The translations under genes were made by a program, and so were the position numbers. A stretch of 64,000 bases of DNA from Paenibacillus paridis (GTDB lineage: Bacteria; Bacillota; Bacilli; Paenibacillales; Paenibacillaceae): NCBI RefSeq assembly GCF_006345825.1, contig NZ_VCIX01000092.1, positions 2,232,001-2,296,000 of the forward strand, written 5' to 3'. Position 1 is the stretch's first letter. Each line of letters opens with the position of its first letter. Under the pieces are notes generated by a model, which was not told the origin of the DNA, did no database searches, and saw only the letters and a program-made list of their open reading frames with translations. Shown here piece after piece: positions 1-9,890 of this stretch.

Positions 1-690
1 TTTATGTTCTCGCTTCCTAAACAACTTACCAAGTAAACTTCTGCTTATTGGCAGCATTTCTGAAAGTAATTGAATGGATACTTGCTCGGTATAATGTTGA
101 TCCAAATATTGCTTGGCAAGTTCCACATAATCAGGCTCAAAGTAACGGATATTCCCCTCTTCCAGCTCCTTGTATATCTCATAGATAAGTTGATATAGAA
201 TGGCCTTCGCATTAAATTGATGTAGTGCGGACATTTGATTCCAGTGCTTAAACATGATTTGAAACTTTTCTATGAAGAAAATGGGGTTTGACGGTGAAAA
301 CCCAAAAACCTGTATAAACGGGTTGATGTTCTCTAATAAGCGATAAATGTCTCTTTTATAAAATGGCGCCGTTTCGGCTTTATATAGCACCATAAACATC
401 CCCAGCTTTGAGCTGGTAGGATGAATGGATAACTCTGTTCCCTTTCCTCCATGGAAAATACCAAATCGTCCAGACTGGTAGGAGGTATGATTGAGTTTTA
501 TGCTTGCCGGCCCACCTTCGGTATACACAAACATATTGGTCGGCATCCTGTAATTTTGCAATGGGGTGTCTGGATAAAGCAACTGATAACGAACATCTAA
601 AAGTGATATAGATGAGCGAGCCCATATCCGAACGGCAAGATCAATCATCTCTTTTGTAAAATGGTATGTAAATTTCGGATCTTCTGGCAC
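1..690 (-). CDS. AraC-family regulator, probably iron/siderophore linked (3' end beyond window)
   Basis: A 230-codon open frame runs off the left edge. It starts at a GTG (688-690) preceded by AAAGGAGAG at good spacing. The first ~180 residues look like an AraC-type sensor domain. The last ~45 visible residues (DYVELAKQYLDQHY, then SIQLLSEMLPISRSLLGKLF) match the first helix-turn-helix of an AraC DNA-binding domain. A strong Fur box lies about 50 bp upstream, so iron control is likely. In Bacillus and Paenibacillus, Fur-controlled AraC proteins such as Btr often continue into a periplasmic siderophore-binding domain; whether this one does cannot be seen. The family call is solid; the siderophore link is inference. 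Confidence 0.75.
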   Translation of the reverse strand, partial: MPEDPKFTYHFTKEMIDLAVRIWARSSISLLDVRYQLLYPDTPLQNYRMPTNMFVYTEGGPASIKLNHTSYQSGRFGIFHGGKGTELSIHPTSSKLGMFMVLYKAETAPFYKRDIYRLLENINPFIQVFGFSPSNPIFFIEKFQIMFKHWNQMSALHQFNAKAILYQLIYEIYKELEEGNIRYFEPDYVELAKQYLDQHYTEQVSIQLLSEMLPISRSLLGKLFRKREHK

Positions 691-738
691 CTGTGTTCTC
701 TCCTTTAATCGATGTCATATTTTTAGCGTATACCAATT

Positions 739-757
739 GATTATGATAATCAATATC
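739..757. promoter_or_regulatory. Fur box
   Basis: GATTATGATAATCAATATC matches the classical 19-bp Fur box at 17 of 19 positions. The flanks extend it to a perfect 9-1-9 inverted repeat (ATTGATTAT-G-ATAATCAAT). It lies about 50 bp upstream of the leftward AraC gene and about 80 bp upstream of the rightward DUF2238 gene, so it could control either; the AraC gene is the better fit. Confidence 0.75.
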
Positions 758-835
758 AAATGAAGGTTAGCGTTCTGAATTCACTTCTCTAATTCCGGAA
801 ACACTATTGTAGACTATAGAAGGAGTGATCGTACT

Positions 836-1477
836 TTGACAGATAACCGATCGAAATGGACAAGCACAAGCATTCCATTTTCCCGAAATAAACCTCTCCA
901 CTTCATGATAATCGTATTCATCCTGTTTTTTGGTCTTATGGCGATATCACCAACGAATAGATCTCAATGGCTCGCGAATAGTTTAGCACTTGTCATTTTT
1001 ATTCTTACCCTTGTCATCACGTACAAATGGTTTCGTTTTTCAAATCTGTCCTATCTTTTTATGCTTGTTTTCTTTTTGCTTCATATCTATGCAGCACATT
1101 ATACATACGAAGGCACGCCCTTTGACCATTGGCTAAAAATCTCTTTGCACACCAAAAGAAGCTATTACGATCGAGTAGTTCATTTCGCTTTTGGCTTATT
1201 GTTTGCTTTCCCGCTTCTTGAGATATTAAAATTTAAAGTCAAGCTAAGTGGAGTCTGGATCTATATTTTGCCCGTTGTTGCTGTGCTCAGTTTTAGCGCA
1301 CTATTCGAAATCTTGGAAATGGCAGCGGCCTTAGTTGCTGGGCCTAGTGGTGAAGCCAAATTTGTTGGTATGCAGGGTGATGTCTTCGATACGCATAAAG
1401 ATATGGCATTAGGTCTGCTTGGTGGTGTTGTATTTATGTGTATTTTCGCATGGAAAACTTGGAAAGAGGATCATTGA
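836..1477 (+). CDS. DUF2238 (YjdF-type) integral membrane protein
   Basis: A 213-residue, strongly hydrophobic protein with about six membrane segments. It starts at a TTG with AAGGAGTG upstream. The C-terminal half has the family signature: an FDRVVHF-like stretch (here YDRVVHFAFG) and QGDVFDTHKDMALGLLG, which corresponds to the QGDxWDxxxDM motif of DUF2238/YjdF membrane proteins. The function of the family is unknown. The gene stands alone, divergent from the AraC gene, and may share its Fur-box promoter region. Confidence 0.8.
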   Translation: MTDNRSKWTSTSIPFSRNKPLHFMIIVFILFFGLMAISPTNRSQWLANSLALVIFILTLVITYKWFRFSNLSYLFMLVFFLLHIYAAHYTYEGTPFDHWLKISLHTKRSYYDRVVHFAFGLLFAFPLLEILKFKVKLSGVWIYILPVVAVLSFSALFEILEMAAALVAGPSGEAKFVGMQGDVFDTHKDMALGLLGGVVFMCIFAWKTWKEDH

Positions 1478-1551
1478 AGTACTGATTGAAGACTGATTGA
1501 ACTACTATAATAATCACTTTGTTTTATACGATGCTATGTATTTCAAATGTC

Positions 1552-1598
1552 AAAAAAGAAACCAGTCCATCATCTAATAGCAATGACAGACTGATTTC
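1552..1598 (-). terminator. Rho-independent terminator of the Bcr/CflA gene
   Basis: Read leftward, GAAATCAGTC pairs with GACTGGTTTC (10 bp, one G-U) and is followed by six T. It lies just downstream of the exporter stop codon. Confidence 0.8.
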
Positions 1599-1614
1599 CT
1601 AATGACCTATGCGG

Positions 1615-2823
1615 CTATTTTAAACTGCTGGTTGATGGTGCCTTCTTACCCAAGAAGAAGTAAGCCAGCATCGCTGAAACACTCGTTAATAAAATAATGA
1701 CGCCTAACGGAACCGCGGTGTCCTCGCCTGCGATGCCCACTAGCGGGGAAACAATCGCTCCCAGCAAGAAAGGGATGACGCCAAGCAAAGCTGCCGCGCT
1801 GCCCGCCATATGGCTCTGGCTCTCCATGGCGAGCGGGAACGCTGCAGTAGACGTAATGCCAATTGCCGCTACGAAGCAAAAAAGCGGAATCACCAGCGCG
1901 AATAGCGGCCCATGGAGCAAAGCTACTACCAAAACAGCGACGCTTGCCAAACAAGCGAGCAGCAGACCGATTAACAGAAAGGTATGTTCGGATACGCGAT
2001 GCGCCATTCTCCCCACGAGCTGGGAGCCGATGATCAGGCTGATTCCATTCGATCCGAACAAAAGCGCGAATACAGTCGGCGAAGCTCCGTAAATATTTTG
2101 ATAAATGAATGGCGTCCCTGAAACATAAGCGAATACCCCAGCGATCATAATGCCCTGTGCCAGCATATACCCAACAAACTGGCGATCCCGCAACAGCATT
2201 CCGTAGTTCTGCAACTGCTGCTTGAAATTGCTGGGTCTACGCTGATCAGACGGCAATGTCTCTTGCAGCCCCCACTTGGTCATGGAAAACAAATAAATGC
2301 CTAGCAAAGCGAGCATGACAAAAACGCCTTTCCAATTCGTGAAGGTAAGTATCCCGCTGCCGGTAACCGGCGCTACGAGTGGCCCCAAGTTACCGACAAG
2401 CAAAAGCATAGAGAAAAATTTAGTTAGCTCGTGGCCGCTATAAAGGTCGCGTGCGATCGCGCGAGAAATAACGATGCCCGCAGAAGCCGCAAATCCTTGT
2501 ACGAACCTAAAGACGATCAAGAGTGCTATATTGGGCGAGAATGCGCATGCTAATGAGGCGATTGCATAAACGGCCATAGAGATAAGAAGCGGAATACGTC
2601 GACCATGGACGTCGCTCATTGAGCCCATGACAAGCTGACCGATACCGAGTCCGAGTAAACAAGCAGTCAGGCTGAGCTGCACCAGCGAAGCCGTCGTTTC
2701 ATATTGCTTTACAATCTCAGGAAAAGCCGGTAGATACATATCGATCGTAAAAGGGCCGAGTGTCGAAAATAAACCGAGCAGCAAAGCTAGTTTAACTACT
2801 TTCAGATTGTTGCTTTTAGTCAT
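1615..2823 (-). CDS. Bcr/CflA-family multidrug MFS efflux transporter
   Basis: A 402-residue MFS protein with 12 predicted membrane helices. The N-terminal TIDMYLPAFPEI is the hallmark of the Bcr/CflA drug:proton antiporters. The loop 2-3 MFS motif appears as GSMSDVHGRR, and RFVQGFAASAGIVISRAIARD in helix 4-5 is the drug-efflux motif region. It starts at an ATG with AGGGGAT about 10 nt upstream. The likely role is export of hydrophobic compounds such as bicyclomycin or chloramphenicol analogues; the actual substrate cannot be read from sequence. It is transcribed alone, with its own terminator. Confidence 0.88.
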   Translation of the reverse strand: MTKSNNLKVVKLALLLGLFSTLGPFTIDMYLPAFPEIVKQYETTASLVQLSLTACLLGLGIGQLVMGSMSDVHGRRIPLLISMAVYAIASLACAFSPNIALLIVFRFVQGFAASAGIVISRAIARDLYSGHELTKFFSMLLLVGNLGPLVAPVTGSGILTFTNWKGVFVMLALLGIYLFSMTKWGLQETLPSDQRRPSNFKQQLQNYGMLLRDRQFVGYMLAQGIMIAGVFAYVSGTPFIYQNIYGASPTVFALLFGSNGISLIIGSQLVGRMAHRVSEHTFLLIGLLLACLASVAVLVVALLHGPLFALVIPLFCFVAAIGITSTAAFPLAMESQSHMAGSAAALLGVIPFLLGAIVSPLVGIAGEDTAVPLGVIILLTSVSAMLAYFFLGKKAPSTSSLK

Positions 2824-2850
2824 AATTCAATAAATCCCCTATTCCACGAT

Positions 2851-2893
2851 TAAGAAAGCAAGAGCCTGGAAAGAAACAGACTTTGCTTTCTTA
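2851..2893. other. 11-bp stem-loop in the leader of the exporter gene
   Basis: TAAGAAAGCAA (2851-2861) pairs perfectly with TTGCTTTCTTA (2883-2893). It lies between the end of the reductase gene and the start of the exporter gene. No T-run follows on the leftward strand, so it is either a weak terminator for the reductase or an RNA structure in the exporter 5' leader. Confidence 0.5.
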
Positions 2894-2925
2894 GTTTATG
2901 TTAATCAATGAAGTGTCTTGATGGA

Positions 2926-3948
2926 TCAGAATCCCGAGGTATATTGTTTCGGAACCTGCGTTTCTTTTCTCAACTGTGTCGCAGCTTCTAGCGCCCAGTA
3001 TGGATTTCGGAGGAGCCCTCTACCCACGGCAACCAAATCAGCTTCATCATTTCCAATAACTGCATTCGCCAACGTAGGATCATCCAATCTCCCTACAGCG
3101 ATTACAGGTACCTGAAGCGCTTCTTTGATCTCTTTTGCCAACGGAACTTGATATGCCGCATGGGTTCCTGGTCTGCCCCAAGCAGCAATTGGTCCCTCTC
3201 CGCCTGAAGAAATATGAAACATATCTACTCCTGCTCCTTGATATTCTTTAGCAAAAGCAATGCTATCTTGAATACCATATCCCTCTTCGACATATTCTTT
3301 CGCCGAAATTCGCATCAGCAGGGGCATGTCAGCAGGCATCACAGCTTTGGCCGCCTTAATAACTTCACGCCCAAAAAGCGTTAGGTCGTTTCCATATTCA
3401 TCCTCGCGTTTATTCGTTAGCGGAGAATGAAATTGATGAATCAGATAACCATGTGCGCCATGAATTTCGATCGTATCAAACCCAGCTTTCACCGCACGTG
3501 CTGCTGCGTTCCCGAATTTCTCCACCATGCCCTTCACCTCTTCGGTTGTGAGCGAACGGGGCAATTTCGAATGCTCATCAAACGCAATAGCAGTTGGCGC
3601 TACGGGCACCTCCGCATCTTCTGCTTTCCGTCCAGCATGAGCAATTTGGATACCCACTTTAGCACCATAAGAATGGCAGGCATCCACGATTCTTTTCAAA
3701 GCAGGAATTTGCTCATCCGACCACAAGCCTAAATCATAATCTGAAATTCGGCCATCCGGCTCTACATCAGTCATTTCAATGATGATGAGGCCCGTACCGC
3801 CAATAGCTCGGCTAACATAATGCATATAATGCCACTCTGTTGCAATGCCATCCTTTTTCTCCACCGAATACTGGCACATAGGTGGCATAACAATGCGATT
3901 TTTCAATTCCAATCCTTTAACCGTATAGGGACTTAATATATCTTTCAT
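2926..3948 (-). CDS. namA: NADPH-dependent old yellow enzyme (YqjM/NamA type)
   Basis: A 340-residue FMN enzyme that reduces activated C=C bonds of enones, N-oxides and nitro compounds with NADPH. The N-terminus KGLELKNRIVMPPMCQYS carries the cysteine and tyrosine that tune the flavin in YqjM. HAGRKAE, FDTIEIHGAHGYLIHQFHSPLTNKRED (the substrate-binding His pair and Tyr region) and the C-terminal GRLDDPTLAN...VAVGRGLLRNPYW are classic for the family, and the length matches B. subtilis YqjM (338). A MarR gene lies upstream on the same strand, and an imperfect palindrome sits about 50 bp upstream of the start, which would suit repression relieved by electrophiles. Confidence in the family is high. 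Confidence 0.92.
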   Translation of the reverse strand: MKDILSPYTVKGLELKNRIVMPPMCQYSVEKKDGIATEWHYMHYVSRAIGGTGLIIIEMTDVEPDGRISDYDLGLWSDEQIPALKRIVDACHSYGAKVGIQIAHAGRKAEDAEVPVAPTAIAFDEHSKLPRSLTTEEVKGMVEKFGNAAARAVKAGFDTIEIHGAHGYLIHQFHSPLTNKREDEYGNDLTLFGREVIKAAKAVMPADMPLLMRISAKEYVEEGYGIQDSIAFAKEYQGAGVDMFHISSGGEGPIAAWGRPGTHAAYQVPLAKEIKEALQVPVIAVGRLDDPTLANAVIGNDEADLVAVGRGLLRNPYWALEAATQLRKETQVPKQYTSGF

Positions 3949-3995
3949 AAAATAGGCTCCTCGCTGTCTGTAAAATTAATTATCGCCATTATAAA

Positions 3996-4015
3996 AAATG
4001 CATGCGCAAGCATTT
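3996..4015. promoter_or_regulatory. Imperfect 20-bp palindrome upstream of the reductase
   Basis: AAATGC-ATGCGCAA-GCATTT, centred about 57 bp upstream of the namA start. The size and symmetry suit a MarR-type operator, and a MarR gene is next door. Binding is inferred only. The rest of the 3949-4279 interval holds no convincing gene. Confidence 0.4.
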
Positions 4016-4279
4016 ATTCTACCACTTTTATTTATACTGTCAACGTCCATGTACGATATTCTCAGAAATTGCTTTATTGCTTGCATGAAAAAATCGCAAA
4101 ATCGCTATCAATCCAATAGTCCCCGTTCTTTATAAGCTCACGCAAGCAAAGGATAAGCATGTCAGCTAGTCTGGTACGAGCGCTGACGAGGAATATGTTC
4201 ATATGAGATATACTCAGCAGCTTCTATCTTGCCCGTACCTTGTTCATCATTCCGAGAATAAATCTAAATATGGGTACCG

Positions 4280-4714
4280 TTAAGACAATTTTGGTATCAG
4301 ATGCTGCAGCTTCTTCAATTCATCATATTGGATATCCAATTGTAACACCTCGTTGAACGTGTTAAGTGCGGATTGGAATTTTTTTTCACCCAGCTCCGTT
4401 ATCCGCGTATAAATGCCTCTGCGGTCATCTTCACATACAAGTCTTTCTAATGCGCCAAAGTTTTTCGCTTCCATTCTCACGACTAGTCTGGAGATCGCGC
4501 TTTGGCTTAAACCGATCATTTCCTGCAGCTGCTGTAACCTAAGTTTTTTATTATCCGATTTCGTTATGAAATATAACACATAGAATTCTTTCAAGGACAA
4601 ATTGTTTTGCTCTTGTAGCGTTCTTTCTAATTTATCATTGACACCGGAATAAAGATCGGTCAAAAATAACCATGAATCTAAGGTATCCTTTTTATTTTCC
4701 AAAGCTGGATCCAC
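4280..4714 (-). CDS. MarR-family transcriptional regulator
   Basis: A 144-residue winged-helix protein of normal MarR length. Residues ~40-110 carry the DNA-binding fold: LSLKEFYVLYFI, LRLQQLQEMIGLSQSAISRLVVRME (recognition helix) and the wing CEDDRRGIYTRITELG. The best start is a GTG at 4712-4714; its ribosome binding site is weak. It lies 84 bp downstream of an MFS gene on the same strand, which suggests exporter and regulator form a unit. It may also control the reductase further downstream. The ligand is unknown. Confidence 0.85.
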   Translation of the reverse strand: MDPALENKKDTLDSWLFLTDLYSGVNDKLERTLQEQNNLSLKEFYVLYFITKSDNKKLRLQQLQEMIGLSQSAISRLVVRMEAKNFGALERLVCEDDRRGIYTRITELGEKKFQSALNTFNEVLQLDIQYDELKKLQHLIPKLS

Positions 4715-4798
4715 CTATTCTAATTGAAATATTACCTATCGTATAACCTAGTGTAACAATCTTGATCGAAACGGTCAAAACCTATTCCAACCCTCTTG

Positions 4799-5998
4799 TC
4801 AGTTATCGGTAATAATTTGAATCGCTTTATTAGGTTTTTTACTCCTTAAAATAAAAAACGAGATTACCGCAATTGCCATACATACCCAGTAAACATCACG
4901 CAAGCCTACAAACTGAGCAACCATACCGCCACCTAAACTGCCTACTAGCCTTCCTATAATGGACCCATTGTAATAGATTGCTGTGGACATCCCAGGTGAA
5001 TTTGGAAACAGCTCCGTGAAATAGCTTAACCCGTTTCCCATAACAATAGCCACGAAAGCTGCCTGTAATATCTGTGCTGCAATCAGTTGCCAAGAAGCTG
5101 TGGCAATACTTAATATCACGCTGTAAATGAAGGCAATAACGCAGGCGTAGACCATTAAAGAATGATTCGATATCCGTCTGCCCAAGGCACCAAGCACAAA
5201 CATAATGGGGATTTCCAATCCAGCGCAAATACTAACGACCAGACCGACATCTGTATGTTTGCCATGCAGTTCATTTACAATAAACAACGGCGTGACGATT
5301 CCGTTTATCGCATTTACCGAGAATAAAAGGATGAAAGCAGTTAATGGAAACCAGAGCTGCCTGCGTTCAAGCGAAGTGGTGCCTCTTTCTGCTCTTTTCT
5401 TTTGAACTGCTCTTTTCTTTGGCAGAAATAGAAACGTAAGCGATGCGATAATAAGAAAAATTGCGGAAGTCCCCAGGAAGAGCCCCTCGTATCCGACGAC
5501 CCCCAAAATAATGGTTCCGACTAATGGGCCTATAAGAAATCCGAGAGATACAAGTGAACGTAACGTAGACATGGCGAAAGTCTTGTCATCGGAGTTGCTT
5601 TCATTTGCCGATTGCTGAGCGTATGCATAAATTTGCGGCATGGCAGCAGCTCCTAAACCGCTAAAAAAACTAACAATGATAAGCAAGGCTAAGAAATGGT
5701 CAAACACTAAATATGAAGTATAGCCAAGTGCCGAAGAAACCGTAGCAATCATAATAATTAATTTCCTATCCAGCTTGCGATCTGAATATTTACCAATGAA
5801 CGAGTTTGCAACTACGCCAGTTAATGAACTCACAGCTGTAAAAACACCAAAGGCTCCCGAGCTCATTTCCAAATCCTCCGTAAAATAGAGCGCCAAATAC
5901 GGCATCGTTATTGAAATCCCGACGCCAACCAAAAAAACACAAATGACAAATATTCGGTAACCTTTAATTTTAAACAATTTTTTTAATCGAGTGTACAC
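4799..5998 (-). CDS. MFS transporter, sugar-efflux (SET)-like
   Basis: A 399-residue MFS protein with 12 helices, starting at a GTG with AAGGAGAA 8 nt upstream. VFTAVSSLTGVVANSFIGKYSDRKLDRK is the loop 2-3 motif, and STLRSLVSLGFLIGPLVG resembles the helix 4-5 region of SetA/SetB-type sugar exporters. Sugar, glycoside or drug efflux are all possible; the substrate is not determined by sequence. It is probably cotranscribed with the MarR gene downstream. Confidence 0.75.
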   Translation of the reverse strand: MYTRLKKLFKIKGYRIFVICVFLVGVGISITMPYLALYFTEDLEMSSGAFGVFTAVSSLTGVVANSFIGKYSDRKLDRKLIIMIATVSSALGYTSYLVFDHFLALLIIVSFFSGLGAAAMPQIYAYAQQSANESNSDDKTFAMSTLRSLVSLGFLIGPLVGTIILGVVGYEGLFLGTSAIFLIIASLTFLFLPKKRAVQKKRAERGTTSLERRQLWFPLTAFILLFSVNAINGIVTPLFIVNELHGKHTDVGLVVSICAGLEIPIMFVLGALGRRISNHSLMVYACVIAFIYSVILSIATASWQLIAAQILQAAFVAIVMGNGLSYFTELFPNSPGMSTAIYYNGSIIGRLVGSLGGGMVAQFVGLRDVYWVCMAIAVISFFILRSKKPNKAIQIITDN

Positions 5999-6248
5999 GT
6001 TATTCTCCTTGCTTCATCGTTGATTTCCGCTCTTTTGTTATCCTCTGTTTATGAATAAACTGTAGCGTATAGTGAGTCCCAGCAATATAGATTTCCATCA
6101 TTTAGACCGCATGATTTCATAATGTGTAAACTTATTATGCAGGATATGATGTGAAGAACGTTAACTCGATTATCTTAAATGATTGCCTATTTCTCTCGTT
6201 TGCCTAATAAACAAGATGTACGATGTATCAGTGCATAGTACATAAATA

Positions 6249-6285
6249 AAGAAAGGCAGCTGAATGACGATCAGCTGCCTTTCTT
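6249..6285 (-). terminator. Strong terminator of the AraC gene
   Basis: AAGAAAGGCAGCTGA (6249-6263) pairs perfectly with TCAGCTGCCTTTCTT (6271-6285), a 15-bp stem with a 7-nt loop, about 40 bp after the AraC stop and followed leftward by TTATTTA. Confidence 0.85.
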
Positions 6286-6325
6286 ATATTATGGCTTATT
6301 CTATCGGCGCAATGTTTTTCTCACT

Positions 6326-7276
6326 TCATGGACGAGATGTCCTGATGAGGCTTGGATCAGCATTTCCGTCTATCTGCTCATACGTCTCTTTCAGCCGCCT
6401 TATATCCATCTTGGGAGGATAACCAAACATGCGAGAATACTCACGGCTAAACTGGGATGAACTTTCATAACCAACCCGGTACGCAACCTCTGTGGCATCT
6501 GCTGACTCCATTAACAATAGGCTGCGGGCTTCTTGCAGCCGCAATTGCTTTTGAAATTGAAGCGGGCTCATCGCAGTAATTTCTTTAAAGTGCCTATGGA
6601 ACGAAGAAACGCTCATGCTCGCGACATCAGCAAGCTCTTCAATTCTCAAAGACTGATCATAATGTTGGATAATTTGGTCAATGGCCTCCCTGATCCGATA
6701 GGTGTTGCTTCCTTCCAGCGCAATTTGTGCAAGGGTTGCGCCATATTGCCCTTGAAGGAGCCTATATATGATCTCTTTCTTGTGTATAGGGGCAAGATAG
6801 GGTATGTCTTGAGGAGTATCGAGCAACAGTACCAAACGGAGTATAGCATCTAGTATCGATAACTCAATCTGACCGACAAACATGGCCCGCGCTGCATTTT
6901 CGTTAGCGTTGAAATGAATTTTAGCATCTTTCAATACCTCTAAAACTTCATTCTGGCTTAGATCAAGTTTCAAGCTTATGTATGGCTCATCAGGTGAAGC
7001 CTTTATAACCTGTCCGATTACTGGAAGGTCCATAGAGGTGATCAGATAATTGGAGGGTCCATATTCTAAGCGCTCCTCGGCAAGGAAAATCTCTTTCAAC
7101 CCTTGCGTAACAAAACAAAAGGAAGGATTGAATACCCGGTAGGCCGGCACGTTTACCCTATCAGAACGAATGAGATACAACGAAGGAATTATTGTCTGTA
7201 ACACTCCTGTTTGAAGACAATGGCGGTTGATGATTGTCGTAATGTTATCGTGCCTAGTTTTTATTTCTTCAATCAT
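6326..7276 (-). CDS. AraC-family regulator with AraC_N-type sensor domain
   Basis: 316 residues. Residues ~30-180 look like the AraC_N domain: NPSFCFVTQGLKEIFLAEERLEYGPSNYLITSMDLPV is typical. The C-terminal ~100 residues hold the two helix-turn-helices (LRIEELADVASMSVSSFHRHFKEITAMSPLQFQKQLRLQEAR and VAYRVGYESSSQFSREYSRMFGYPP). It starts at an ATG with AAGGAGGAG just upstream. It is divergent from an aldo-keto reductase gene, the usual partner of this AraC subtype, and probably controls it. Confidence 0.88.
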   Translation of the reverse strand: MIEEIKTRHDNITTIINRHCLQTGVLQTIIPSLYLIRSDRVNVPAYRVFNPSFCFVTQGLKEIFLAEERLEYGPSNYLITSMDLPVIGQVIKASPDEPYISLKLDLSQNEVLEVLKDAKIHFNANENAARAMFVGQIELSILDAILRLVLLLDTPQDIPYLAPIHKKEIIYRLLQGQYGATLAQIALEGSNTYRIREAIDQIIQHYDQSLRIEELADVASMSVSSFHRHFKEITAMSPLQFQKQLRLQEARSLLLMESADATEVAYRVGYESSSQFSREYSRMFGYPPKMDIRRLKETYEQIDGNADPSLIRTSRP

Positions 7277-7533
7277 TGGCTCCTCCTTGAGATTTCATTT
7301 TTTTATTATACGCCATTTGTTTGTTAATAAGGAATGCTGCTGAGAGGATTAGGCAATCATTTAAGACGAATGAGATATCCGTAAGTAGTCCAGAAATACA
7401 TAATGAAGTCATGCCCTACAGGAGCTACGTTAAGAAATGAATGGTAATGGACAATGATGTTGAGTATATACTTGATTGCACTCGCGGCATATGCATATGG
7501 ATCAGGTTATACGACTCATGGATACAAATCTAA

Positions 7534-8409
<876 letters not shown>

Positions 8410-8468
8410 CCAATCGGTATTTCTAAAAGATAACAGATAACCTCAATGATTCATAAAGGATACAAAAT

Positions 8469-8511
8469 AAGAACGCCGGTTGTCATTCTGAACGTGACAG
8501 CCGGCGTTCTT
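8469..8511 (+). terminator. Terminator of the aldo/keto reductase gene
   Basis: AAGAACGCCGGTTGTCA pairs with TGACAGCCGGCGTTCTT (17 bp, one G-U), loop TTCTGAACG. The remainder of 8410-8727 shows no convincing gene. Confidence 0.85.
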
Positions 8512-8727
8512 ATTCGCCGTTCAAGACCATTTGCTATCCAATAAATTGATTTTGGCAGTTGCTACTTGCGAACAACCACGCTAAAGGATATCGCTGAGCA
8601 AAGAGGCTGTCCCAGCTTCAACTGCTTCCTTGTTGTCTTTGCTCATCGTTATAATAAGATGACTAACCTATTTCTAGGCTTCCCATAGATCACTTCAGCA
8701 AGTCCATCCCCGTAAGGATCGAAACGT

Positions 8728-9729
8728 TTACTTCGTAGATAGCTGTGGAATTTTCATGTGACTGCTATGTCCTGGAGACAGCTTTGCCTCTGGATCGATG
8801 TAGGTCATGGCGTTGTTAACAGCCGTCGGGGCCTCCCCGAATCCGACTGCAATCAATTTCACCTTACCTGGATATTTCGTTATGTCTCCCGCTGCAAAAA
8901 AACCAGCTATATTCGTTTGCATTCGGCTGTCTACAACAACAGCGCTTTGTTCCAAAGCAATTCCCCATTCCGCAATTGGTCCGAGAGAAGATACAAAACC
9001 GAAATTTACGATAACGGCATCCACCTCTATGTTCTCAACGATTCCGGAATGGCAGTGTTGAAGCTGCACTTGCTGAATGTGCTCCTCGCCATCCAGAGAC
9101 ATTATTTCCCACGGCGTTCGAATATCAATTGTTGAGTTTCTAAGCCGTTCTACGCTATGCTCATGAGCACGAAATTTATCCCGGCGATGGACTAAAGTTA
9201 CCTGTTCAGCAATCGATTCCAGCATTAATGCCCAATCGACCGCCGAGTCCCCTCCCCCACTTATTAATACTTTCTTCCCTGTGAATTTTTTAAGATCGTT
9301 AACAAAATAGTGAAGATTCTCCTTCTCGAAGCGCTCCACATTAGGAAGCTCAACCCGTCGAGGCTGGAAAGCTCCTGCTCCCCCGGCTAGAATGACCGCT
9401 TTGGCATAATGCTCACCTTTATCTGTCACCACTTGAAACAGCTGCTCTTCAAGCTTCGTAACCCGAAGTACTTGCTCGTTCAGACAAATATCAATGGGGA
9501 ATGGCTTGATTTGCTCCACTAAACGATCAATTAGCTCTTGAGCCGTAACTTTCGGGAATCCTGGAATATCGTATATATACTTCTCCGGGTATAATGCTGC
9601 TAGCTGGCCTCCCAGCTGCGGCATACTTTCAATCAGCTTAACGCTCGCTTTACGCATACCGCCATAGAAGCAAGCAAATAAACCCACCGGCCCTCCGCCA
9701 ATGACGAGAAGATCTGTTATGTTGCTCAT
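8728..9729 (-). CDS. Ferredoxin/flavodoxin-NADP reductase, thioredoxin-reductase-like (YumC type)
   Basis: 333 residues from the ATG at 9727-9729, which has AAAGGGAAAAT upstream; an upstream in-frame start at 9774 is less likely because the family begins right at this ATG. FAD motif [18 protein letters not shown] is at the N-terminus, the NADP motif [13 protein letters not shown] is near residue 160, and the C-terminal [32 protein letters not shown] is diagnostic for YumC-type reductases. The CxxC redox pair of true thioredoxin reductases is absent, as expected. It supplies reduced ferredoxin or flavodoxin. A long stem-loop lies directly upstream. Confidence 0.9.
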   Translation of the reverse strand: MSNITDLLVIGGGPVGLFACFYGGMRKASVKLIESMPQLGGQLAALYPEKYIYDIPGFPKVTAQELIDRLVEQIKPFPIDICLNEQVLRVTKLEEQLFQVVTDKGEHYAKAVILAGGAGAFQPRRVELPNVERFEKENLHYFVNDLKKFTGKKVLISGGGDSAVDWALMLESIAEQVTLVHRRDKFRAHEHSVERLRNSTIDIRTPWEIMSLDGEEHIQQVQLQHCHSGIVENIEVDAVIVNFGFVSSLGPIAEWGIALEQSAVVVDSRMQTNIAGFFAAGDITKYPGKVKLIAVGFGEAPTAVNNAMTYIDPEAKLSPGHSSHMKIPQLSTK

Positions 9730-9775
9730 CTTATTTTCCCTTTCCATTTGACAGCTAACGTAATCTACTCCCATA

Positions 9776-9890
9776 CAGAAATAAATTCCCTTGCCGAGAG
9801 CTCAGTTGCCCCGTTCCTTGGTCTCCCTTTGCATAGCAAAGACTCCCAAGGAACAGGCAACTGCACACTAGCGTCTCTTTTTTATTTCTG
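9776..9890. repeat. Nested long inverted repeat between two genes
   Basis: Three nested pairings: CAGAAATAAA (9776-9785) with TTTATTTCTG (9881-9890); CAGTTGCC plus GTTCCTTGG (9803-9821) with CCAAGGAAC plus GGCAACTG (9846-9863); and CTTTGC with GCAAAG (9827-9841). The outer right arm covers the stop codon of the binding-protein gene. It may terminate the ABC operon read leftward, or fold as the 5' leader of the reductase. There is no canonical leftward T-run after the main stem. Confidence 0.7.

Noticed and set aside
4150-4279. Leftward reading RNDEQGTGKIEAAEYISYEH downstream of the MarR gene
   Set aside because: Too short, no start signal, no recognised family.
8640-8727. Protein-like leftward reading RFDPYGDGLAEVIYGKPRN just after the reductase stop
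   Set aside because: No start, no ribosome binding site and no family recognised; may be a chance reading.
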